In this document: positions 34,766 through 44,758 of the stretch, in pieces
How positions within the stretch are numbered: the stretch's first letter is position 1
Layout: each line of letters begins with the position of its first letter
Origin: Pseudomonas sp. CFBP13508
GTDB taxonomy: Bacteria > Pseudomonadota > Gammaproteobacteria > Pseudomonadales > Pseudomonadaceae
NCBI RefSeq assembly: GCF_005233515.1
Contig: NZ_QFZZ01000003.1
Coordinates: forward strand, 525,259 to 589,258
Reading direction: 5' to 3'
DNA: 64,000 nt
Made by a program: the position numbers and the translations under genes
Notes under the pieces: model-generated
Told to the model about the DNA's origin: nothing
Seen by the model: the letters and a program-made list of their open reading frames with translations, nothing else
Database searches by the model: none

Positions 34766-34784
34766 GCCAACAGACAGCCACAAA

Positions 34785-34819
34785 AAATGGGCACCCGACC
34801 GCAATCGGTGTGCCCATTT
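34785..34819 (-). terminator. Terminator of the HU gene
   Basis: A stem of about 14 pairs (AAATGGGCAC with GTGCCCATTT and an inner extension) is followed on the minus strand by TTTTTT. It lies 44 bases beyond the HU stop. On the plus strand it may also serve the small exported protein gene, though the T run there is weak. Confidence 0.8.
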
Positions 34820-34862
34820 CTCATTTGCGGTTCTCCCCGTCATTCAGGGGAGCACGCCGCCA

Positions 34863-35138
34863 TCAAGGATTGACGCTGTCTTTCAACGATTTGCCTGGCT
34901 TGAATGCCACGGTGTTGCTGGCCTTGATCTTGACCGGTTCGCCGGTCTGCGGGTTTTTGCCGGTGCGGGCGCCGCGGTGGCGTTGCAGGAAGGTGCCGAA
35001 GCCAACCAGCGTCACGCTGTCCTTGCGGTGCAGGGCGCCGGTGATTTCTTCGAGGACGGCGTTGAGGACGCGGTTGGCCTGTTCTTTGGTCAGGTCTGCC
35101 TTTTCGGCGATTGCAGCGGCGAGTTCTGGTTTACGCAT
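34863..35138 (-). CDS. HU-family DNA-binding protein
   Basis: The 91-residue product is a complete HU/IHF-type protein: MRKPELAAAIAEKADL start, VGFGTF in the saddle and the DNA arm RxGxNPQTGEPVKIKA. It bends DNA and organises the nucleoid. AGGGG precedes the ATG by 8 bases. HU rather than IHF is favoured by the full NPQTGEP arm and core-chromosome context. Which Pseudomonas HU paralogue it is cannot be settled from sequence alone. Confidence 0.93.
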   Translation of the reverse strand: MRKPELAAAIAEKADLTKEQANRVLNAVLEEITGALHRKDSVTLVGFGTFLQRHRGARTGKNPQTGEPVKIKASNTVAFKPGKSLKDSVNP

Positions 35139-35328
35139 TAGTGAAGCCCCTTTGACGGTTTTTTGTTGTTATGTCCGTGCTGTTCTCGTTGGAACAGCGC
35201 CCAAGGCGCCGCAGGCTCTACTCTGCGGCAGACGGGAGTGAGAATGGCACGCCGCCAACGGCGGCGCCAGTCTCCCCAAGACCTTTGTCGGGGCAAAAGA
35301 GCGGTGTTTGCGACAGAACGACCGGCAT

Positions 35329-36477
35329 TTACGCCAGCAGCGGCGGCAGCTGTTTGTTCAGGGCCAGTTTTTCCATGACCGCCCCGCCGGTCAGGGCGTA
35401 ACCGAGCAACTGACCGTCGGCACCGTGGCACAGCGCTTTGACGTCGGCGCCCTGCCCTTCGACGCTCCAAACGCCTTCGCTGCCCCGTGGCGGCGGCGAC
35501 ACCACCAGCGGGCACACCGGGGTTTTCACGGTGATCGGCATCGGCCCGTAGCTGACCGCGGTCGGGTTACCAGCGAGGGTTTGCGCCAATGCACGGGCGC
35601 AGCTCATCAGCGGCATCACGTAGAGCAGATTGAGCCCGTCGACTTCGGCGCAATCGCCCAGGGCGTAGATGTTGGCGTGGGAGGTTTTCAGGTAACGATC
35701 GACCATCACGCCGCGATTGACCTGCACGCCGGCAGCTGCCGCCAGATCGATGCGCGGGCGCAGGCCGATCGCCGAGACCACTACATCGCAGGGGATGATC
35801 TGGCCATCGGACAGGTGCGCTTCCAGGCCATCGGCGACTTTCTCCAGGCGGGTCAGCACCGGGCCGAGGTGAAACTTCGCCCCGATACTTTCCAGCCCGG
35901 CCTGCACGGCCGCCGCAGCGGCAGGATGCAAGAGCATCGGCATGACCTGTTCGCACGGCGCGACCAGTTGCACTTCGTAGCCGCCGAGGATCAGGTCATT
36001 GGCAAATTCACAGCCGATCAACCCGGCGCCGAGCAACAACACCCGACGCTTGCCCGCCGCTGCGGCACGGAAGCGCGCGTAGTCTTCGAGATCGTTGATC
36101 GGGAACACCAGTTCCGCGCCGTCGCCTTCGATCGGCACGCGCACGGTTTCCGCGCCCCAGGCCAGAATCAGGTCGCGATAGGGCACGGCTTCTTCACCGA
36201 TCCACAAGCGTTTGTGGCCGGCGTCGATACCGCTGATGCGCGTGTGGGTGCGCACTTCGGCCTTCAACTGCTCGGCCATGACGCCGGGCTCGGCCATGCT
36301 CAGGCCGTCGGCATCCTTGTTCTTGCCGAAACCGGTGGAGAGCATCGGCTTGGAGTAAGAGCGGCCGTCATCGGCGGTGATCAGCAGCAGCGGGGTTTCG
36401 CTGTCGAGCTTGCGAAACTCGCGGGCCAGGTTGTAGCCCGCAAGCCCGGTGCCGATGATGACGACTGGTGCGCTCAT
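35329..36477 (-). CDS. Rubredoxin-NAD(+) reductase
   Basis: The 382-residue flavoprotein has an FAD-binding GxGxAG motif at about 9-14 (IGTGLAGYN), an NAD-binding [12 protein letters not shown] near 147-158, and the FAD-contact motif YALGDCAE. It passes electrons from NADH to rubredoxin, which serves alkane hydroxylase-type or oxidative-stress reactions. GAGGAG lies before the ATG. It is 20 bases downstream of the rubredoxin gene and clearly in one operon. Confidence 0.93.
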   Translation of the reverse strand: MSAPVVIIGTGLAGYNLAREFRKLDSETPLLLITADDGRSYSKPMLSTGFGKNKDADGLSMAEPGVMAEQLKAEVRTHTRISGIDAGHKRLWIGEEAVPYRDLILAWGAETVRVPIEGDGAELVFPINDLEDYARFRAAAAGKRRVLLLGAGLIGCEFANDLILGGYEVQLVAPCEQVMPMLLHPAAAAAVQAGLESIGAKFHLGPVLTRLEKVADGLEAHLSDGQIIPCDVVVSAIGLRPRIDLAAAAGVQVNRGVMVDRYLKTSHANIYALGDCAEVDGLNLLYVMPLMSCARALAQTLAGNPTAVSYGPMPITVKTPVCPLVVSPPPRGSEGVWSVEGQGADVKALCHGADGQLLGYALTGGAVMEKLALNKQLPPLLA

Positions 36478-36497
36478 GCCTTACTCCTCTGATTTGC

Positions 36498-36665
36498 TTA
36501 GTTGATTTCGATCATTTCGAAGTCCATTTTGCCGACGCCGCAGTCGGGGCACAGCCAGTCTGCCGGTACGTCTTCCCAGCGGGTGCCCGGCGCGATGCCG
36601 TCATCCGGCCAGCCATCGGCTTCGTTATAGATCAGGCCACAGACGATACATTGCCACTTCTTCAT
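36498..36665 (-). CDS. rubA: Rubredoxin
   Basis: The 55-residue iron protein has the two CxxCG iron ligands (CIVCG at 6-10, CPDCG at 39-43) and the conserved [16 protein letters not shown] and [11 protein letters not shown] segments. It carries single electrons from the reductase encoded next to it. P. aeruginosa has two rubredoxin genes at this locus (memory); here only one is found. Confidence 0.95.
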   Translation of the reverse strand: MKKWQCIVCGLIYNEADGWPDDGIAPGTRWEDVPADWLCPDCGVGKMDFEMIEIN

Positions 36666-36866
36666 TCAGGTACTTCCTCAGGGTTCAGGCGTAGTGCCGG
36701 CGCGGACGGTCGATGGGTGCTGCGTTGCCATCCGGCTCAGGGCGTTTTGTACTGAGGGTGCCGCGCAGATGCAAGCCTGTTCGGCGCAACGGCGGCCGGC
36801 GCCGCTCAATCCTGTCGCCTGCCATGGTAAGCTCGCCGCCTCATTTGCGGCCAATAATGACTCATT

Positions 36867-37427
36867 GTGCAACATTCAAATGCCTGCCCCGCCCCGCTCT
36901 GGCTGACCCAAGACCGCCTGACGCCCCGCCCCGATCCGTTGACGCTGGACTGGTTGTTCGACGAAGGCTCGCTGACCCGCCGTTTGACCCGGTTGTCCGA
37001 GGACGGCTTCAGCGTGTCGCCGCTGTTCGAAGGCTGGGACACCCTGCGCGCTGATGAATGCGCGGCACTGGAGCTGGCCGAGGGCAGCGAAGGCTGGGTG
37101 CGTGAGGTGTATTTGCGCGGCCACGGCGAGGCCTGGGTGTTTGCCCGCAGCGTTGCCTCGCGGGCGGCCCTGCAAGGCGATGGCTTGCACATGGATGAAC
37201 TGGGCAGCCGCTCGCTGGGCGAATTGCTGTTTTGTGATCGCGCATTTCAGCGCCGCGCCATTGAAGTCTGCCGCTACCCCGAGCAATGGTTGCCGCCAGT
37301 GGTGCAAGCCCCTGAGCTGTGGGGCCGGCGTTCGCGTTTCGACCGTGGCGCGCTGAGCGTGCTGGTCGCGGAAATCTTCCTGCCGAGCCTGTGGGACGCC
37401 GCCCGCGCCCATCCGGAGAACTGCTGA
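36867..37427 (+). CDS. ubiC: Chorismate--pyruvate lyase
   Basis: The 186-residue UbiC makes 4-hydroxybenzoate from chorismate, the first step of ubiquinone synthesis. Conserved features include [14 protein letters not shown], the active-site EGWVREVYL arginine and the RRSRFDRG segment near the C-terminus. The start is GTG at 36867; an overlapping ATG nearby is out of frame. The stop overlaps the ubiA start (TGATG), so the two are coupled. Confidence 0.93.
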   Translation: MQHSNACPAPLWLTQDRLTPRPDPLTLDWLFDEGSLTRRLTRLSEDGFSVSPLFEGWDTLRADECAALELAEGSEGWVREVYLRGHGEAWVFARSVASRAALQGDGLHMDELGSRSLGELLFCDRAFQRRAIEVCRYPEQWLPPVVQAPELWGRRSRFDRGALSVLVAEIFLPSLWDAARAHPENC

Positions 37428-38317
37428 TGTATCAGAGCCTGCTCAAGTCCCTCAACCGTCTGAACCCGCGCGCCTGGGATTTCGTTCAGCTGACGCGCAT
37501 GGACAAGCCGATCGGCATTTACCTGCTGCTGTGGCCGACGTTGTGGGCATTGTGGATTGCCGGCAAGGGTTCGCCGTCGCTGGCCAACATTGTCATCTTC
37601 GTCCTCGGCGTGGTGCTGACCCGTGCCGGCGGCTGCGTGATCAACGATTGGGCCGACCGCAAGGTCGACGGCCACGTCAAACGCACCGCGCAACGGCCGC
37701 TCGCCGCTGGCCGGATCAGCTCGAAGGAAGCGCTGGTGTTCTTTGCCGTGCTGATGGGCATCAGTTTTCTGCTGGTGCTGTGCACCAACGCGCCGACGAT
37801 CTGGCTGTCGCTGGGTGGGCTGGCGCTGGCATTCACTTATCCGTTCATGAAGCGCTACACCTACTACCCGCAAGTGGTGCTGGGCGCGGCGTTTTCCTGG
37901 GGCATGCCAATGGCCTTTACCGCTGAGACCGGAGAATTGCCGGCGGCGGCGTGGCTGCTGTGGATCGCCAATCTGCTGTGGACGGTGGGTTATGACACTT
38001 ATTACGCGATGACCGATCGGGATGACGACCTGAAGATCGGCGTGAAATCCACGGCGATACTGTTTGGCGAAGCGGATCGGGTGATCATCCTCAGCTTGCA
38101 GGCATTGTCGCTGGCCTGCCTGATTCTGGCCGGGTCGAAGTTCGAGCTGGGGATCTGGTTCCGCCTCGGCTTGCTGGTGGCTGCGGGATGTTATGCGTGG
38201 GAGTTCTGGTACACCCGCGATCGCGACCGCATGCGTTGCTTCAAGGCGTTCTTGCATAACCACTGGGCAGGGTTGGCGATATTTGTCGGGATCGTGCTGG
38301 ATTACGCGCTGCGCTGA
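37427..38317 (+). CDS. ubiA: 4-hydroxybenzoate polyprenyltransferase
   Basis: The 296-residue membrane prenyltransferase attaches the polyprenyl chain to 4-hydroxybenzoate. Both Asp-rich motifs are present: NDWADRKVD and [12 protein letters not shown]. About eight to nine membrane segments are visible. It takes the product of UbiC. The start overlaps the ubiC stop by one base. Confidence 0.95.
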   Translation: MYQSLLKSLNRLNPRAWDFVQLTRMDKPIGIYLLLWPTLWALWIAGKGSPSLANIVIFVLGVVLTRAGGCVINDWADRKVDGHVKRTAQRPLAAGRISSKEALVFFAVLMGISFLLVLCTNAPTIWLSLGGLALAFTYPFMKRYTYYPQVVLGAAFSWGMPMAFTAETGELPAAAWLLWIANLLWTVGYDTYYAMTDRDDDLKIGVKSTAILFGEADRVIILSLQALSLACLILAGSKFELGIWFRLGLLVAAGCYAWEFWYTRDRDRMRCFKAFLHNHWAGLAIFVGIVLDYALR

Positions 38318-38330
38318 TGCATGACACTTG

Positions 38331-38420
38331 TGGGAGCGAGCCTGCTCGCGAAGGCGTCATGTCAGTCACCTCTGCAATAGCTGACACACCGCTTTTCGCG
38401 AGCAGGCTCGCTCCCACAGT
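38331..38420. repeat. REP pair, type A (inverted)
   Basis: Two inverted copies of the unit containing GAGCGAGCCTGCTCGC lie at 38331-38354 and 38397-38420. They sit between the convergent ends of ubiA and the next gene. Transcripts crossing it would form a strong hairpin. Confidence 0.9.
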
Positions 38421-38434
38421 CTTGTGCGTCGTGG

Positions 38435-38818
38435 TTATTTGGCCTTGGCGACTTTCCACGCGCCGTCCATTTTGCCGTCGCCGGTCATGTCGCCTGCCTT
38501 CTTGTCCATCACGAAGGTGTACAGCGGCATGCCCTGGTAGGCCCATTGCTTGCTGCCATCATCACGAGTGATTACCGTCCAGTCCCCCATCGACTTGTCA
38601 TTCGCTGTCGCCATTAGCGGCGGCCAGTTTGCCGCGCACGTGTCATTGCACGCGGACTTGCCAGCGGAGTCCTTGGCGAAGGTGTACAGGGTCATGCCCT
38701 TGTGGTCGGTATACATGCCGTCCTTCTCCATCGCCGGATCGGCGGCCATGGCCAGCCCCGGCAATGTCAGGGCGGCGGCCATCAGCAGGGCTTTGAAAGA
38801 AGCAGTCATCTGAGTCAT
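38435..38818 (-). CDS. Exported COG4315-like repeat protein
   Basis: The 127-residue product has a signal peptide cleaved near AMA-AD (about residue 25) and two copies of the secreted-repeat pattern, GMTLYTFAKD and GMPLYTFVMD, with CNDTCAANWPP between. The family (COG4315, predicted lipoprotein/secreted repeat) has no firm function. GAAGG lies 6 bases before the ATG. It is divergent from phoB. Confidence 0.85.
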   Translation of the reverse strand: MTQMTASFKALLMAAALTLPGLAMAADPAMEKDGMYTDHKGMTLYTFAKDSAGKSACNDTCAANWPPLMATANDKSMGDWTVITRDDGSKQWAYQGMPLYTFVMDKKAGDMTGDGKMDGAWKVAKAK

Positions 38819-38898
38819 GGAAACCTTCTTTTGTGGTTGTCAGGATTCGGACTTGGAGCTTAGTTCAGGATCAGCACAAACGCCGCCACTCTGAAATA

Positions 38899-38916
38899 CT
38901 GTCACACGACTGCAAT
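38899..38916 (+). promoter_or_regulatory. PHO box upstream of phoB
   Basis: CTGTCACACGACTGCAAT fits the two 7-base half-sites with 4-base spacing of PhoB sites, with mismatches in the second half. It lies 53 bases before the phoB ATG, with TTATCTAAT as a possible -10. It suggests autoregulation of phoB. Confidence 0.75.
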
Positions 38917-38969
38917 AATTCCGTTATCTAATGCGGCGCAAGACAGTTAAATGACAAGAGGATTAAGGC

Positions 38970-39659
38970 ATGGTTGGCAGGAGCATTCTGATCGTCGACG
39001 ACGAAGCGCCCATTCGCGAAATGATCGCCGTGGCGTTGGAAATGGCCGGCTATGACTGCCTCGAGGCAGAGAACTCGCAGCAGGCCCACGCCATCATCGT
39101 CGACCGCAAACCGGACCTGATCCTGCTCGACTGGATGCTGCCCGGCACCTCGGGCATCGAACTGGCCCGGCGCCTCAAGCGTGACGAGCTGACCGGGGAC
39201 ATCCCGATCATCATGCTCACCGCCAAGGGCGAAGAGGACAACAAGATCCAGGGCCTGGAAGTCGGCGCCGACGACTACATCACCAAACCGTTTTCGCCGC
39301 GTGAACTGGTCGCCCGCCTCAAGGCTGTGCTGCGCCGCGCCGGACCGACCGATGGCGAAGCGCCGATCGAAGTCGGCGGCCTGCTGCTCGACCCGATCAG
39401 CCACCGCGTGACCATCGACGGCAAACCCGCCGAGATGGGCCCGACCGAATACCGCCTGCTGCAATTCTTCATGACCCATCAGGAACGCGCCTACACCCGT
39501 GGCCAGTTGCTCGACCAGGTCTGGGGCGGCAACGTCTATGTCGAAGAGCGCACCGTCGACGTGCACATCCGCCGCCTGCGCAAGGCCCTCGGCGACGCTT
39601 ACGAAAATCTGGTACAAACCGTGCGCGGCACCGGTTATCGGTTCTCCACAAAAGCATAA
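38970..39659 (+). CDS. phoB: Phosphate regulon response regulator PhoB
   Basis: The 229-residue protein has a receiver domain (acidic pocket Asp10/11, phospho-acceptor Asp54) and a C-terminal winged helix of the OmpR type. It activates phosphate-starvation genes by binding PHO boxes. GAGGA/TAAGG precedes the ATG. A PHO box lies upstream, and phoR follows after a 102-base gap that contains a type C repeat. Confidence 0.97.
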   Translation: MVGRSILIVDDEAPIREMIAVALEMAGYDCLEAENSQQAHAIIVDRKPDLILLDWMLPGTSGIELARRLKRDELTGDIPIIMLTAKGEEDNKIQGLEVGADDYITKPFSPRELVARLKAVLRRAGPTDGEAPIEVGGLLLDPISHRVTIDGKPAEMGPTEYRLLQFFMTHQERAYTRGQLLDQVWGGNVYVEERTVDVHIRRLRKALGDAYENLVQTVRGTGYRFSTKA

Positions 39660-39660
39660 A

Positions 39661-39748
39661 AGCTGCTGCAAGTTTCTAGCTACAAGCGGCAAGTGAAAGC
39701 CGATCCGCGTTAGCTTGGTGCTTGCGACTTGAAACTTGAAACTGCGGC
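39661..39748. repeat. Type C palindromic repeat between phoB and phoR
   Basis: The gap shows imperfect inverted stretches built from GCTGCAAG/GCTACAAGC and CTTGCGACTTG words. Related elements lie in the phoU-pstB and pstB-pstA gaps. Confidence 0.6.
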
Positions 39749-39761
39749 TAAGGACGCCTCT

Positions 39762-41084
39762 GTGAATCAAAACTGGCATGGCACCCTGATTCGCCACATG
39801 CTGTTGCTGGTCACCGCCTGCCTGGTGATCGGCCTGATCACCGGCTATTACGGCTGGAGCCTCGCAGCGGGTCTGGGGCTTTATCTGGCCTGGACGCTCA
39901 AGCAACTGCTGCGTCTGCACGAATGGCTGCGCCAGCATCAACCCGACGAAGCACCGCCCGATGGCTATGGTCTGTGGGGCGAGGTGTTCGACAGCATCTA
40001 TCACCTGCAACGCCGCGACCAACGGGTGCGCGGACGTCTGCAAGCGGTGATCGACCGGGTGCAGGAATCCACCGCCGCGCTGAAAGACGCGGTGATCATG
40101 CTCGACAGCGACGGCAACCTCGAATGGTGGAACCGCGCCGCCGAAACCCTGCTCGGCCTGAAGACTCCGCAGGACAGCGGCCAACCGGTGACCAACCTGG
40201 TGCGCCATCCGCGCTTCAAGGAATACTTCGAGCAGGACAGCTTCGCCGAGCCATTGGAAATCCCTTCGCCGACCAACGATCGCGTGCGCATTCAGCTGTA
40301 CCTGACCCGCTACGGCAACAATGAACACCTGATGCTGGTGCGCGATGTCACGCGCATTCATCAGCTGGAACAGATGCGCAAGGACTTCATCGCCAACGTC
40401 TCCCACGAGCTGCGCACACCGCTGACGGTGATCTGCGGCTATCTGGAAACCCTGCTCGACAATGTCGAGGAAGTGAACCCGCGCTGGAGCCGAGCCCTGC
40501 AACAGATGCAGCAACAGGGCGGGCGCATGCAGACGCTGCTCAACGACCTGTTGTTGCTGGCGAAACTGGAAGCCACCGACTACCCGTCGGACAACCAGCC
40601 GGTGCAGATCGACACGCTACTGCAATCGATCACCAGCGATGCGCAGCAGTTGTCGGGAGCGAAGAACCAGCGCATCAGCCTCGAGGCCAATGCCGGAGTG
40701 CTGCTCAAGGGCAGCGAGGCCGAACTACGCAGTGCGTTTTCCAATCTGGTGTTCAACGCGGTCAAGTACACCCCGGCCGAGGGCAACATCCGCATTCGCT
40801 GGTGGGGCGACGATCAGGGCGCGCACCTGAGCGTGCAGGATTCCGGCATCGGCATCGACAGCAAACACTTGCCGCGCCTGACTGAACGTTTCTACCGCGT
40901 CGACTCCAGCCGCAACTCCAACACCGGCGGCACCGGCCTCGGCCTGGCCATCGTCAAGCACGTGCTGCTGCGCCACCGCGCACGCATGGAGATCAGCAGC
41001 GTGCCCGGTCACGGCAGCACCTTCACCTGCCATTTCGCCCCGGCCCAGGTGGCCAGCGCACGGGCGATCAGCGCCACCGAGTGA
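39762..41084 (+). CDS. phoR: Phosphate regulon sensor kinase PhoR
   Basis: The 440-residue kinase has two N-terminal membrane segments (about 11-48), a PAS domain (about 95-200), the HisKA H-box VSHELRTP with His215, and an HATPase with N, G1 and G2 boxes (GTGLGLAIVKH). It controls PhoB with input from Pst and PhoU. GTG at 39762 was chosen because AAGGA is 7 bases upstream; the frame remains open for 11 more codons into repeat sequence. Confidence 0.96.
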   Translation: MNQNWHGTLIRHMLLLVTACLVIGLITGYYGWSLAAGLGLYLAWTLKQLLRLHEWLRQHQPDEAPPDGYGLWGEVFDSIYHLQRRDQRVRGRLQAVIDRVQESTAALKDAVIMLDSDGNLEWWNRAAETLLGLKTPQDSGQPVTNLVRHPRFKEYFEQDSFAEPLEIPSPTNDRVRIQLYLTRYGNNEHLMLVRDVTRIHQLEQMRKDFIANVSHELRTPLTVICGYLETLLDNVEEVNPRWSRALQQMQQQGGRMQTLLNDLLLLAKLEATDYPSDNQPVQIDTLLQSITSDAQQLSGAKNQRISLEANAGVLLKGSEAELRSAFSNLVFNAVKYTPAEGNIRIRWWGDDQGAHLSVQDSGIGIDSKHLPRLTERFYRVDSSRNSNTGGTGLGLAIVKHVLLRHRARMEISSVPGHGSTFTCHFAPAQVASARAISATE

Positions 41085-41207
41085 TGCCGCCCGGCACACG
41101 CCACTAGGCAATCGCACGGTCAGCCGCTACATTGGCTGACTTGTGCCTGCCTTTCAGGCGCTGTTACTCCCTACTTTCGAATCACACGGAACCCGCAAAA
41201 CTCCATC

Positions 41208-42548
41208 ATGGACCCTTCCCCTGGCTTGTCCCTCGCTACTATTTTCGCCGACTTCGGCATGATCCTTTTTGCTCTGATCCTGGTGTTGCTCAACGGCTTT
41301 TTCGTTGCGGCGGAATTCGCCATGGTCAAACTGCGCTCGACCCGGGTCGAGGCCATCGCTGAACAACACGGCTGGCGCGGGCACATCCTGCGCACCGTGC
41401 ACAGTCAGCTCGATGCCTACCTGTCGGCGTGCCAGCTCGGCATCACCCTCGCCTCCCTTGGCCTGGGCTGGGTCGGTGAACCGGCGTTCGCGCACATTCT
41501 CGAACCGCTGCTGAGCGCAGTCGGCGTCGACTCGCCCGAGATCATCAAAGGCGTGTCGTTCTTCACCGCGTTCTTCATCATTTCGTATCTGCACATCGTG
41601 GTCGGCGAGCTGGCGCCCAAGTCGTGGGCGATCCGCAAACCCGAGCTGCTGTCGCTGTGGACGGCGGTGCCGCTGTACCTGTTCTACTGGGCGATGTACC
41701 CGGCGATCTATTTGCTCAACGCCAGCGCCAACGCGATTCTGCGTATCGCCGGGCAAGGCGAACCCGGCCCGCACCATGAACACCATTACAGCCGCGAAGA
41801 ACTGAAACTGATCCTGCACTCCAGCCGTGGCCAGGACCCGAGCGATCAGGGCATGCGCGTACTGGCCTCGGCGGTGGAAATGGGCGAGCTGGAAGTGGTC
41901 GACTGGGCCAACTCCCGCGAAGACCTGATCACCCTGGAGTTCAACGCGCCGCTGAAGGAAATCCTGGCGATGTTCCGTCGCCACAAGTTCAGCCGTTATC
42001 CGGTGTACGACAGCGAGCGCCAGGAGTTCGTCGGCCTGCTGCACATCAAGGATCTGCTACTGGAACTGGCCGCACTGGACCACATTCCCGAGTCGTTCAA
42101 CCTGGCCGAGCTGACCCGCCCGCTGGAGCGCGTATCGCGGCACATGCCGCTGTCGCAACTGCTGGAGCAGTTCCGCAAGGGCGGCTCGCACTTCGCCGTG
42201 GTCGAGGAGGCTGACGGCAACATCATCGGCTATCTGACCATGGAAGACGTGCTGGAAGTGCTGGTCGGCGACATTCAGGACGAACACCGCAAGGCAGAGC
42301 GCGGCATCCTCGCCTATCAGCCGGGCAAGCTGCTGGTGCGTGGCGATACGCCGTTGTTCAAGGTCGAGCGCCTGCTCGGCATCGATCTGGATCACATCGA
42401 AGCGGAAACCCTCGCCGGGCTGGTCTACGAAACCCTGAAACGGGTGCCGGAAGAGGAAGAAGTGCTGGAAGTCGAAGGCCTGCGCATCATCATCAAGAAA
42501 ATGAAAGGGCCGAAGATTGTCCTGGCCAAGGTGTTGATGCTGGATTGA
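41208..42548 (+). CDS. CNNM/CorC-type transporter (hemolysin family protein)
   Basis: The 446-residue protein has a DUF21 membrane domain (about 15-200, with FVAAEFAMVKLR and LGITLASLGLGW), tandem CBS domains (about 220-340) and a C-terminal CorC_HlyC domain. Relatives export or balance magnesium/cobalt; the old name is hemolysin-like. The same gene lies after phoR in P. aeruginosa (memory). No strong ribosome site is seen before the ATG. Confidence 0.88.
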   Translation: MDPSPGLSLATIFADFGMILFALILVLLNGFFVAAEFAMVKLRSTRVEAIAEQHGWRGHILRTVHSQLDAYLSACQLGITLASLGLGWVGEPAFAHILEPLLSAVGVDSPEIIKGVSFFTAFFIISYLHIVVGELAPKSWAIRKPELLSLWTAVPLYLFYWAMYPAIYLLNASANAILRIAGQGEPGPHHEHHYSREELKLILHSSRGQDPSDQGMRVLASAVEMGELEVVDWANSREDLITLEFNAPLKEILAMFRRHKFSRYPVYDSERQEFVGLLHIKDLLLELAALDHIPESFNLAELTRPLERVSRHMPLSQLLEQFRKGGSHFAVVEEADGNIIGYLTMEDVLEVLVGDIQDEHRKAERGILAYQPGKLLVRGDTPLFKVERLLGIDLDHIEAETLAGLVYETLKRVPEEEEVLEVEGLRIIIKKMKGPKIVLAKVLMLD

Positions 42549-42568
42549 TGGGAGTTTGGGGAGCTCTT

Positions 42569-42697
42569 GTGGCGAGGGGATTTATCCCCGTTGGACGGCG
42601 CAGCCGTCCCAAAACCATTGAATGCAGTCAGTTAGTACAGAGTCGCAATATTTGGGGCCGCTTCGCGGCCCAACGGGGATAAATCCCCTCGCCACAA
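42569..42697. repeat. REP pair, type B (inverted)
   Basis: Copies at 42569-42595 and 42671-42697 share the GGCGAGGGGATTTATCCCC core and flank a GC-rich spacer. It lies between convergent genes. Confidence 0.9.
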
Positions 42698-42720
42698 AAA
42701 CCCTCGACACCCTATCGCGC

Positions 42721-43617
42721 CTACTGCTTGCCCAACGCAAAGTTGGGCAACGCCCCCAGCGGCTGGTTGAACTGATAGGGAATCGACACCAGCCCCTCTC
42801 CGGTATTGCGCTGCACCACGAAGTGCAGGTGCGGGCCGCTGCTGTTGCCGGTGTTGCCGGACAGCGCCAGCGGGCTGCCGACCTTGACCCGTTGTCCTTC
42901 GCGCACACTCACCGAACCCTGTTTCAGATGCAGGTACACGCCCATGGTGCCGTCGTCGTGCAGCACCCGCACGAAATTGCCGGAGGCATCGGTGCCGCGT
43001 CCGCTCTGGGAGTTCTCGGTCTTGACCACCACTCCCGCTCGCGCGGCGATGATCGGCGTGCCCACCGGCATGGCGATGTCCATGGCGTAGCGGTTCTTCG
43101 GCCCATAGTGGCTGTACTGGCCGTTGGCGCCCTGACTCAGGCGAAACGGCCCGCCACGCCAGGGCAGCGGATAGCGATAGCTCTGCGCGGTGCCTGCGGG
43201 GTCGCCCAGCGAATACTGGAACTGCGGCGAGTACACCAGCGGCTGGTCGCGGCTGATCGCCGTCAGCAGCGCCAGCCGCGTATTGCTGCGCGGTGGCAGC
43301 ACGCGACGGATCGCCTGCGCTGGCGCGCCACGCACATTGCTCGTGCCGATGAAGGCCAGGGCAACCTCGACCGGCGCGTACAGATCGTTGCGCGCAAACA
43401 CTACATCAACGCCCTTCTGCTTCTTGATGTCCAGGTACACCTGGCGGTCGAGGCGCTCGACCATGCGATCCTGAAACACGAACACCTTCGCGCCTTTGCT
43501 CGGGCGGTCACTGTACGAGACCACGCCATTGGCATCGGTGGATTTGTAGATGGTCATGGCCATCGCCAGCTGGGAGGCCAGGCAGAGACCGCAGAAAAAC
43601 AGCAGGCGCGCGAGCAT
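42721..43617 (-). CDS. Exported M23-family peptidase
   Basis: The 298-residue product has a signal peptide to about residue 20, a DUF4124-like stretch (MTIYKSTDANGVVSYSDRP) and an M23 domain. YLHL and GPHLHF are intact, but the first zinc motif reads NRYAMD, with Arg in the usual His place. It probably trims or regulates peptidoglycan in the periplasm. ATG at 43617 was preferred over an upstream TTG. The gene order next to the phoU-linked regulator is conserved in Pseudomonas. Confidence 0.87.
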   Translation of the reverse strand: MLARLLFFCGLCLASQLAMAMTIYKSTDANGVVSYSDRPSKGAKVFVFQDRMVERLDRQVYLDIKKQKGVDVVFARNDLYAPVEVALAFIGTSNVRGAPAQAIRRVLPPRSNTRLALLTAISRDQPLVYSPQFQYSLGDPAGTAQSYRYPLPWRGGPFRLSQGANGQYSHYGPKNRYAMDIAMPVGTPIIAARAGVVVKTENSQSGRGTDASGNFVRVLHDDGTMGVYLHLKQGSVSVREGQRVKVGSPLALSGNTGNSSGPHLHFVVQRNTGEGLVSIPYQFNQPLGALPNFALGKQ

Positions 43618-43737
43618 GGGCAAAAGTCTGTCGAAGGAAGGCCTGGGAATCAGCCTAGCAGCTGAGACAGACCAGGCTAGTCGACAGATGTTTCAAATTG
43701 CCCAGCGCGGGAGATGGGTGGTGTTTCGGCTGGCCCC

Positions 43738-43802
43738 TTCGCGAGCAGGCTCGCTCCCACATTTGGAATGCGTTCCAGGGTGGGAGCGAGCCTGCTCGCG
43801 AA
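43738..43802. repeat. REP pair, type A (inverted)
   Basis: Copies at 43738-43761 and 43780-43802 are separated by 18 bases. The second ends 23 bases before the stop end of the response regulator gene, which is transcribed toward it, and may protect its mRNA 3' end. Confidence 0.9.
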
Positions 43803-43825
43803 GGCGGCCTATCGGGCGACGAAGC

Positions 43826-44758
43826 TTACGCGCCGGGTACGAAGTGCTTCTGCGCCGTGCCCCGGGCGATCAGGCGCGAGATGTAGTCGAGCTTCTGCGC
43901 ATCCTGGTCGACGAAACGGAAGGTCAGTTGCAGCCAGTCGCTGTCGGCTTTCTGCTCGTGGGCGACGATGGCGTGCAGGTAACCATTGAGGCGCGCGATC
44001 TCGGCGTTATCGCCCTGCTCCAGATCGAGCACGGCGCTGTCGAGGATCTGCGGCAGGGTTTCGGTGCGCTTCACTACCAGCAGGGCTTCCTTGATGCTCA
44101 AGGCCTTGATCACGCATTGCTGATTGCCGCTCGGCAACCGCAGCTGGCCCTGCCCACGACCGCCCACCGGCGCCTTGGATGCACCGGGCGCCTGAACTGG
44201 CGGGCTGTTGAGCAAACCGCGCGACGGTGCAGCGGCTGGAGCGGGGGCAGCAGCGGCAGGCCTGGCCGCAGCGCCGCCAACCACGGCAGGCTTGCCGCCG
44301 GTCAACGCGCTCAGGGAATCGTTGCCGAACGCCGAATTCATCTTGGTCGGCGCGCTGTTCATCAAGGTGTCGAGCTTGCCGACCTTGTTCAGTGCCTGCT
44401 TGACCTTGGTCAGCAGCTGCTCGTTGGTGAACGGCTTGCTGACGTAGCCGGAAACGCCGGCCTGAATCGCCTGGACCACGTTTTCCTTGTCGCCACGGCT
44501 GGTGACCATGACGAACGGCATGGTCTTGAGGTTGTCCTGCTCGCGGCACCAGGTCAGCAGTTCGAGGCCGGACATTTCCGGCATTTCCCAGTCGCACAGC
44601 ACCAGGTCGAAAGCCTCTTTGGCCAGCATGGCCTGGGCCTTTTTGCCGTTGATGGCGTCCTCGGTGCGGATCCCCGGGAAGTAATTACGCAGGCACTTTT
44701 TCACCAGGTCACGAATGAACGAAGCATCGTCCACGACCAACACACTGATCTTGCTCAT
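43826..44758 (-). CDS. Response regulator with PilZ-like output domain
   Basis: The 310-residue protein has an N-terminal receiver (Asp10/11, phospho-Asp56, conserved SKPF lysine), an Ala/Pro-rich linker (about 165-205) and a C-terminal domain of about 100 residues. The last looks PilZ-like by its strand pattern and ending, but lacks the RxxxR c-di-GMP motif. AGGGG precedes the ATG. A similar gene lies next to phoU in P. aeruginosa (memory). Partner kinase and output are unknown. Confidence 0.85.
   Translation of the reverse strand: MSKISVLVVDDASFIRDLVKKCLRNYFPGIRTEDAINGKKAQAMLAKEAFDLVLCDWEMPEMSGLELLTWCREQDNLKTMPFVMVTSRGDKENVVQAIQAGVSGYVSKPFTNEQLLTKVKQALNKVGKLDTLMNSAPTKMNSAFGNDSLSALTGGKPAVVGGAAARPAAAAPAPAAAPSRGLLNSPPVQAPGASKAPVGGRGQGQLRLPSGNQQCVIKALSIKEALLVVKRTETLPQILDSAVLDLEQGDNAEIARLNGYLHAIVAHEQKADSDWLQLTFRFVDQDAQKLDYISRLIARGTAQKHFVPGA

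Noticed and set aside
35138..35515. A 125-codon minus-strand frame overlapping the reductase gene end
   Set aside because: Arg/Pro/Ala-rich frame-shifted reading of the reductase gene and the spacer; no family likeness.
38331..38420. Spaced REP copies as a CRISPR array
   Set aside because: Copies are inverted pairs scattered over many loci, without regular direct repeats, spacers or cas genes.
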